Assembly (NCBI GenBank): GCA_903899015.1
Contig: CAIUHP010000076.1
Span: forward strand, 1 to 64,000
DNA: 64,000 nt
Direction of reading: 5' to 3'
Source: an uncultured Armatimonadota bacterium
GTDB taxonomy: Bacteria > Armatimonadota > Fimbriimonadia > Fimbriimonadales > Fimbriimonadaceae
Part shown: positions 59,513 through 64,000 of the stretch, one piece after another
Numbering within the stretch: the stretch's first letter is position 1
Layout of the letters: each line of letters starts with the position of its first letter
The notes under the pieces: generated by a model
The model's database searches: none
What the model was told of the DNA's origin: nothing
Seen by the model: the letters and a program-made list of their open reading frames with translations, nothing else
Made by a program: the position numbers and the translations under genes

Positions 59513-60682
59513 TTAGTGAAGCAAGGGAAGTGCTTGCTCCAAATCTGCGATGAGATCGGAAGCGTCTTCGAGCCCGCAGAACAGTCGTACAAGCCACTTA
59601 GACTCTTCAAATCCCATCGGCTTGACGTTTAATGAAACGACAAGACTCTCGAATCCACCCCAGCTGACTCCCCGCTGAAAGATTTTTAACGCGTCGACAA
59701 ATGCCTTCACCTTCACTGGATCTTGCTGCACCGTTTCGAAGCTAAAGAGCCCGCCTGATCCGGTCATCAATTTGAGATACAGTTCTCGCTGAGGATAGGA
59801 ATTGAGGCTGATGTGGTTGACCTTGGCGATCTCGGTTCGTCCTTCTAGCCACGTCGCAACGGTATTTCCGGTGGCTTCATGTTGCTTGAGCCGCAAGGGA
59901 AGCGTTCGAAGGCTCCGGTTCAAGAGCCAAGACTGGAAAGGATGCAAGATGGAGCCTAACAAATTGACTTCGGAGCGAAGTATCTTCTCCATCCGGTCCT
60001 TATCGGTGCAGAGTACGCCTGCGGTGATGTCACTGTGACCGCCGAGATACTTTGTCGCGCTGTGACAGACAATATCAATTCCGAGCTTATGCGGCTGCAT
60101 GTGCAAGGGAGTGTTGTAGGTATTGTCGCAAACGGTGGTGATGCCACGCTCTCTAGCCACTTTTGCGATTGTCTCCATGTCTTGCAAGCGGAAAACCAGG
60201 CTGCTTGGAGACTCCAAGTAGATGCATGTCGTTTCGGGTCGAATCGCGTCGATGATCTCGTTGACATCGTTGCCAAGGACAAGAGTGTGAGTCACTCCAA
60301 AACGGGCGAGATAATCCGTTACAAGGTTGATCAGGGGACCGTATGCCGTATCAACACAAATGATGTGCGCTCCCTGCTGCACACAACTCATGACTGCCAT
60401 CGTAAGGGCAGCTTGACCACATCCTAAGACTTTGCAGCAGTCCGTCCCTTCCAGTAGGGCGAGCTTCTTTTCGATGAGATCGACGCTCGGGTTGCTCATT
60501 CGGCTGTAGTGGTGGGGCTCGCCAGCGGGGTTGTTAGCCATCGCATCTAACAAGTCATCCATCTTGTCAAAAACAAAGAGAGAATTCTGGAAAATCGGAG
60601 GGGCAACCGCGCCCATAATCTTTTCCTCTTCGCCGAAATGCTGAATGAGGGTGTTCCTTCCTAGAGAGTGATCAAGTTCCAT
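59513..60682 (-). CDS. Cys/Met-metabolism PLP-dependent enzyme (cystathionine gamma-synthase/lyase type)
   Basis: 389 residues from ATG 60682. Fold-type I: GCGQAALTMAVMSCVQQGAH (cofactor phosphate region), Asp186 (TVCDNTYNTPL, pyridine nitrogen) and Lys211 (HSATKYLGGHSD, Schiff base). The family includes cystathionine gamma-synthase, cystathionine lyases and methionine gamma-lyase; sequence alone cannot separate them. Cytoplasmic. Divergent from recG, with 59 bases between starts; a longer in-frame reading to 60802 would overlap recG and is disregarded. Confidence 0.85.
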   Translation of the reverse strand: MELDHSLGRNTLIQHFGEEEKIMGAVAPPIFQNSLFVFDKMDDLLDAMANNPAGEPHHYSRMSNPSVDLIEKKLALLEGTDCCKVLGCGQAALTMAVMSCVQQGAHIICVDTAYGPLINLVTDYLARFGVTHTLVLGNDVNEIIDAIRPETTCIYLESPSSLVFRLQDMETIAKVARERGITTVCDNTYNTPLHMQPHKLGIDIVCHSATKYLGGHSDITAGVLCTDKDRMEKILRSEVNLLGSILHPFQSWLLNRSLRTLPLRLKQHEATGNTVATWLEGRTEIAKVNHISLNSYPQRELYLKLMTGSGGLFSFETVQQDPVKVKAFVDALKIFQRGVSWGGFESLVVSLNVKPMGFEESKWLVRLFCGLEDASDLIADLEQALPLLH

Positions 60683-60741
60683 CAGGTTCGTGTATTGTTC
60701 CCTATTCAGGAGCGACTTGCCTGGTGTGAGCGTCTTGTAAA

Positions 60742-63042
60742 GTGCCGATGTTTGAGCCGACCCTAGATACTGAAGTTCAATTCCTAAAAGGTGTAGGACC
60801 ACGAAATGCCACTGCGATGCGCAAAGTGGGGTTGAACACGGTCGGAGATCTGCTCTATCACATGCCTCGACGGTATGAAGATCGCAGAAATATTCCCCCC
60901 ATTGGCCTTGTCCAACCGGGACAGTTTGTCACGGTTCGAGGAAGAATCTTAAGTGTTGAGACCCGTCCAACTCGTGGCGGCATGGTGATTCTCAAGGCGA
61001 TCTTGAAGGATCGAACGGGAGCAATTGCGCTCACGTGGTTCAACCAACCTTGGATCAAGAAGATGCTAGAAAGTGTCGAAGGTGACGTGATCGCTTACGG
61101 CTTGGTTAAGGAGTCCAATTGGAACTATGAGATTGCGGCCCCTGAGTGGGAGAGCCTGACCGAAGACGATGATCCCGATGATTTCGCCCGAATCGTGCCT
61201 GTCTATCCGTTAACCGATGGACTCGCCCAGAAGACCGTACGCCGAGCGGCAAGGGCAGCGATCGAGGGGTTCGTGGACATGGTTCAAGATCCTTTACCCG
61301 CGTCCATCTTGAAGTCTCATGGGATGCGGGATCTGAAATGGTGCTTGCGGCAGATACATGTTCCAACATCAGAGCAAGAACGACTGGAAGCCCGCCGCCG
61401 ACTTGTATTCGAAGAGTTCTTTTACATGCAAGCCGCACTCGCGATGCGACGGGCCGAAACTCAGCAAGAACTCGGCATCTCGTTTGCGATTTCGGATCTA
61501 CTCAAAGGGAAGGATCCGGTCTCCCTGTCTCGTCCCCCAACGGCTGAAAAACTCACAAAACGGAAGAAATCGAGCGATGCTTTAGCTCGTGCCAAGGCTG
61601 CGTTTGGAGATTCAGCCTCGCTGAATGGGATGACTGAGAAACCTGCGTTCGTCGATGCGGAAGTTCAGCATGCTCACCTTTTTGTGGAAGAGCAGCGGCA
61701 AAAGCACCTCGGAGAGCCCTTATGGAATCAAATCCGAAGAATGCTGTCGTTTGAACTCACGGGGGCTCAAAAGCGGGTCATCGAAGAAATCTGGTCGGAC
61801 ATGGAAGTGCCGCATCCCATGAATCGATTGGTTCAGGGAGATGTTGGTTCTGGAAAGACCGCGGTTGCCGCCTGCTGCATGTTGCCCGCGGTCCGGTGCG
61901 GCTATCAGGCCGTGCTCATGGCTCCAACGGAGATCCTAGCGGAACAACATTTCGCCAACCTGCACCGACTCTTTGAGCCACTTGGGGTCGACGTAGAATT
62001 GCTGGTAGGAAAACAAACTGCCTCCCAGAAGCGCAAAGCGATAGAAAGGACTCAGAGTGGTGAGGCCCATATTGCAGTCGGCACCCATGCTCTGATTCAA
62101 GACGGGGTTAAGTTTGCGAGGCTCGGGTTAGTTGTCATTGACGAGCAACATAAATTTGGAGTTTTGCAACGTAAGGCACTTCGGGATAAAGGACTCGGAA
62201 ATCCCGATGTGTTAGTCATGACCGCAACTCCGATTCCTCGCACCCTCACGATGACCGCATTTGGAGACCTTGAGCTCAGCGTCATCGATGAATTGCCGCC
62301 AGGAAGAAAGCCGATCAAGACACATGCCAAGCAACCCTTTGATCGACAATCGGTTTACGAAGGCGTTCATAAGCTGGTCGAGCAGGGAAGACAGGCTTAC
62401 TTTGTTTGCCCAATGGTTAGCGAAAGCGAGAAAATGATGGCTCAAGCCGCGACTGATCTCTACCTAAGAATGCAGGAAGGGATTTTTAAAGATCAAAGAG
62501 TTGGACTCTTACATGGCCAGATGAAGTCGAGCGAAAAAGAAGATGTCATGGAACGGTTTCGTCGCCATGAACTCGATATTCTCGTCAGTACGACGGTGGT
62601 GGAAGTTGGTGTTGACGTGCCTAACAGCACGATGATGGTCATTGAAGACGCTAACCGGTTTGGCCTAAGCCAACTTCACCAGCTTCGAGGGCGAGTTGGT
62701 CGTGGTGATATGCAGAGCTACTGCGTCTTGATTGCGGACACAAAAAGCGTGGACGCGCGGGCTCGAATCGATGCGATGGTTCAAACCAACGACGGCTTTA
62801 AAATTGCCGAAATCGACTTGGAACTTCGCGGTCCAGGAAGCATGCTGGGCACTCAGCAATCTGGAAACTTGGACTATAAAATTGCGGATCTGGTCCAGGA
62901 TGGGAAGATGCTAGAAGTGGCTCGGCAGGCTGCTTTCAAAGTGATTGAGGGCGACCCTAAGCTTGAAGCGCCGGAGCACTCTGCGATCCTCTCGCGAGTG
63001 AAGCAAAAGCGAAGCGATGCCGCCATTGTGACCATTTCATAA
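60742..63042 (+). CDS. recG: ATP-dependent DNA helicase RecG
   Basis: 766 residues starting with GTG 60742 (ATG at 60748 possible). Wedge/OB domain (TVRGRILSVETRPTRGGM, LTWFNQPWIKKML), Walker A GDVGSGKTAVAACC, Walker B-like VVIDEQHKFGVLQ, MTATPIPRTL, VSTTVVEVGVDVPNSTMMV and LHQLRGRVGRGD. It regresses stalled forks and processes Holliday junctions. A lysine-rich segment of about 75 residues near 253-330 (PTAEKLTKRKKSSDALARAK) is longer than in E. coli RecG, between wedge and helicase domains. Confidence 0.95.
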   Translation: MPMFEPTLDTEVQFLKGVGPRNATAMRKVGLNTVGDLLYHMPRRYEDRRNIPPIGLVQPGQFVTVRGRILSVETRPTRGGMVILKAILKDRTGAIALTWFNQPWIKKMLESVEGDVIAYGLVKESNWNYEIAAPEWESLTEDDDPDDFARIVPVYPLTDGLAQKTVRRAARAAIEGFVDMVQDPLPASILKSHGMRDLKWCLRQIHVPTSEQERLEARRRLVFEEFFYMQAALAMRRAETQQELGISFAISDLLKGKDPVSLSRPPTAEKLTKRKKSSDALARAKAAFGDSASLNGMTEKPAFVDAEVQHAHLFVEEQRQKHLGEPLWNQIRRMLSFELTGAQKRVIEEIWSDMEVPHPMNRLVQGDVGSGKTAVAACCMLPAVRCGYQAVLMAPTEILAEQHFANLHRLFEPLGVDVELLVGKQTASQKRKAIERTQSGEAHIAVGTHALIQDGVKFARLGLVVIDEQHKFGVLQRKALRDKGLGNPDVLVMTATPIPRTLTMTAFGDLELSVIDELPPGRKPIKTHAKQPFDRQSVYEGVHKLVEQGRQAYFVCPMVSESEKMMAQAATDLYLRMQEGIFKDQRVGLLHGQMKSSEKEDVMERFRRHELDILVSTTVVEVGVDVPNSTMMVIEDANRFGLSQLHQLRGRVGRGDMQSYCVLIADTKSVDARARIDAMVQTNDGFKIAEIDLELRGPGSMLGTQQSGNLDYKIADLVQDGKMLEVARQAAFKVIEGDPKLEAPEHSAILSRVKQKRSDAAIVTIS

Positions 63043-63076
63043 TTCGATCTTGTGTATTCGTGGTTGAATAGATCCT

Positions 63077-63397
63077 ATGCTGCCATCTATAACTCCTCAA
63101 GAGCTTGCTCTCGAACTCAAAGGGGAACATCCTCCAACGATCATTGACGTTCGTGAATGTCATGAACTAGAAATCAGCAGTTTGCCAGGCGTAATTCACA
63201 TTCCTCTGGCATCACTACCAGGAAGCCTCGAATCGTTCAATAAGGATGCGAACCTTGTCGTGATGTGCCGGGTCGGCGGTCGGAGCGGACAAGCTGTTTC
63301 CTACATGATGAATCACGGTTTCACCCACGTTAGGAACTTAACGGATGGAATCAATGGCTGGGCTCGAACTGTCGATCCGACAATGGCGGAATACTGA
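63077..63397 (+). CDS. Single-domain rhodanese-like protein
   Basis: 106 residues. ITPQELALELKGEHPPTIID, VRECHELEISSLPGVIHIP, and active Cys64 in VVMCRVGGRSGQAV. It transfers sulfane sulfur or acts as a sulfur carrier; cytoplasmic. It follows recG by 34 bases and precedes the second PhyH gene by 33, possibly one unit, though the functions are not clearly linked. Confidence 0.88.
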   Translation: MLPSITPQELALELKGEHPPTIIDVRECHELEISSLPGVIHIPLASLPGSLESFNKDANLVVMCRVGGRSGQAVSYMMNHGFTHVRNLTDGINGWARTVDPTMAEY

Positions 63398-63430
63398 CGA
63401 TTGCAGCCTGAATTTCAGCGATAATAGGAC

Positions 63431-64000
63431 GTGAAACTCAGTGCTGAGCAAGTTCTTTTCTTCCATCTCAATGGCTTTCTGTCGATTCCGACTCCCTTGA
63501 CCGACGAGGTCGAGCTTGCTTGGATGCGTGATGTTTACGATAGGATTTTTCGCGAACGCGCTGGACGGGAGAGTGGCGATCAATTTGATTTAGCAGGCTC
63601 GGATGAAGAAGGGAAGGAAGCTTCGCTTCCACAGATTTTAAATCCAGCTAAGTATGCGCCCGAGCTCAAAGACGGGAAGTACCTTCAGGTTGTGGATTCG
63701 GTCATGAAGCAGCTTTTCGGACCAGAAGCTCAAGCAGGCATTGCCCACGCAATTTTTAAACCAGCCGGGAATGGTGCGGCCACCCCATGGCATCAAGACG
63801 AAGCCTACTGGGACCCCGCCCTCCAGTATTACAACGCCTCGATATGGATGCCACTCCAGGAGGCAACTATAGAAAATGGATGCCTATGGTTCAAGCCAGG
63901 AAGTCACGAGTGGCCGATTCTGGAGCATCGCCCCATTGGAGGCAATGCCAAGATTCATGGCCTAGAGATGGTCGATTTAGGGGTTCTCACCGATCCGGTT
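63431..64000 (+). CDS. PhyH-family dioxygenase, partial (runs off the window end)
   Basis: The frame starts with GTG 63431 and remains open for 190 residues to the end of the window. It opens MKLSAEQVLFFHLNGFLSIP, as in PhyH proteins, and carries the iron site His121-x-Asp123 (TPWHQDEAYW) and NGCLWFKPGSHEW. The distal His lies beyond the window. Fe(II)/2-oxoglutarate-dependent oxygenase; substrate unknown. It resembles the full-length PhyH at 50914 in motif layout but is more divergent in the N-terminal half. Confidence 0.8.
   Translation, partial: MKLSAEQVLFFHLNGFLSIPTPLTDEVELAWMRDVYDRIFRERAGRESGDQFDLAGSDEEGKEASLPQILNPAKYAPELKDGKYLQVVDSVMKQLFGPEAQAGIAHAIFKPAGNGAATPWHQDEAYWDPALQYYNASIWMPLQEATIENGCLWFKPGSHEWPILEHRPIGGNAKIHGLEMVDLGVLTDPV

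Overview
The window reads as chromosome of a Gram-negative-type bacterium with roughly even base composition. Several genes carry Tat or Sec signals, one carries a lipobox, and one encodes an outer-membrane barrel. The gene mix (secreted hydrolases, PPC/LamG/InlB-repeat proteins, BadF-type kinase with MurQ, many one-off hypotheticals) and the scattered short operons would fit an Armatimonadota/Fimbriimonadia-like soil or biofilm heterotroph. That placement is an inference from gene style; no rRNA or other marker is present. No tRNA, rRNA, CRISPR array or prophage was seen.

Layout. 1-2.3 kb: the right end of an IS3-family element abuts a CSS-motif EAL c-di-GMP phosphodiesterase whose first codons are missing, followed by a transglutaminase-like gene. 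2.3-19.2 kb: mostly single genes of mixed direction, including a squalene-cyclase-fold protein, a Tat-exported carbohydrate-related protein divergent from a sugar isomerase, acetamidase/formamidase, PepSY and NTF2-like secreted proteins, a coiled-coil/zinc-ribbon membrane protein, epimerase, ankyrin protein, DUF1801, LamG lipoprotein, DUF695-RraB protein, LD-carboxypeptidase, P-loop kinase, YwiC-like protein, a barrel protein and an alkyltransferase-like protein. 19.5-23.6 kb: a PAS histidine kinase with a cysteine cluster, a TPR protein and an unknown protein. 23.1-29.1 kb: a tight four-gene operon, GH3 beta-glycosidase, arylamine N-acetyltransferase, GH29 alpha-L-fucosidase and GNAT acetyltransferase. 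29.1-41.5 kb: a YahK-type alcohol dehydrogenase; a coupled ECF sigma/membrane regulator pair; a PPC-domain exoprotein; a 1242-residue exoprotein with three InlB-type repeats; a penicillin acylase family protein; and NAD synthase. 41.6-46.9 kb: a metzincin and an S9 peptidase transcribed divergently. 47.9-50.8 kb: a methylglutaconyl-CoA-hydratase-like gene coupled to a biotin carboxylase lacking its biotin carrier domain, then a strong RNA hairpin and a DUF6624-like gene. 50.9-64 kb: two PhyH-type dioxygenases, an LTxxQ protein, a sugar kinase-MurQ operon with an upstream palindrome, GT9 plus a large membrane protein, an M61 peptidase, an AmpD-type amidase, a Cys/Met-metabolism PLP enzyme, RecG and a rhodanese.

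Three themes connect the genes. Cell-wall recycling is represented by the amidase, LD-carboxypeptidase, amino-sugar kinase and MurQ. Polymer and peptide scavenging is represented by GH3, GH29, the metzincin, S9, M61 and penicillin acylase. Leucine or branched-chain acid breakdown is represented by the hydratase and carboxylase. Convergent gene pairs are often separated by clear bidirectional hairpin terminators (about 9.13, 10.15, 30.2 and 59.48 kb). No single locus is a clear-cut new system. The best leads are the cysteine-cluster sensor kinase, the glycosidase/acetyltransferase operon, the RNA hairpin at 50.16 kb and the operator-like palindrome upstream of the kinase-murQ operon.
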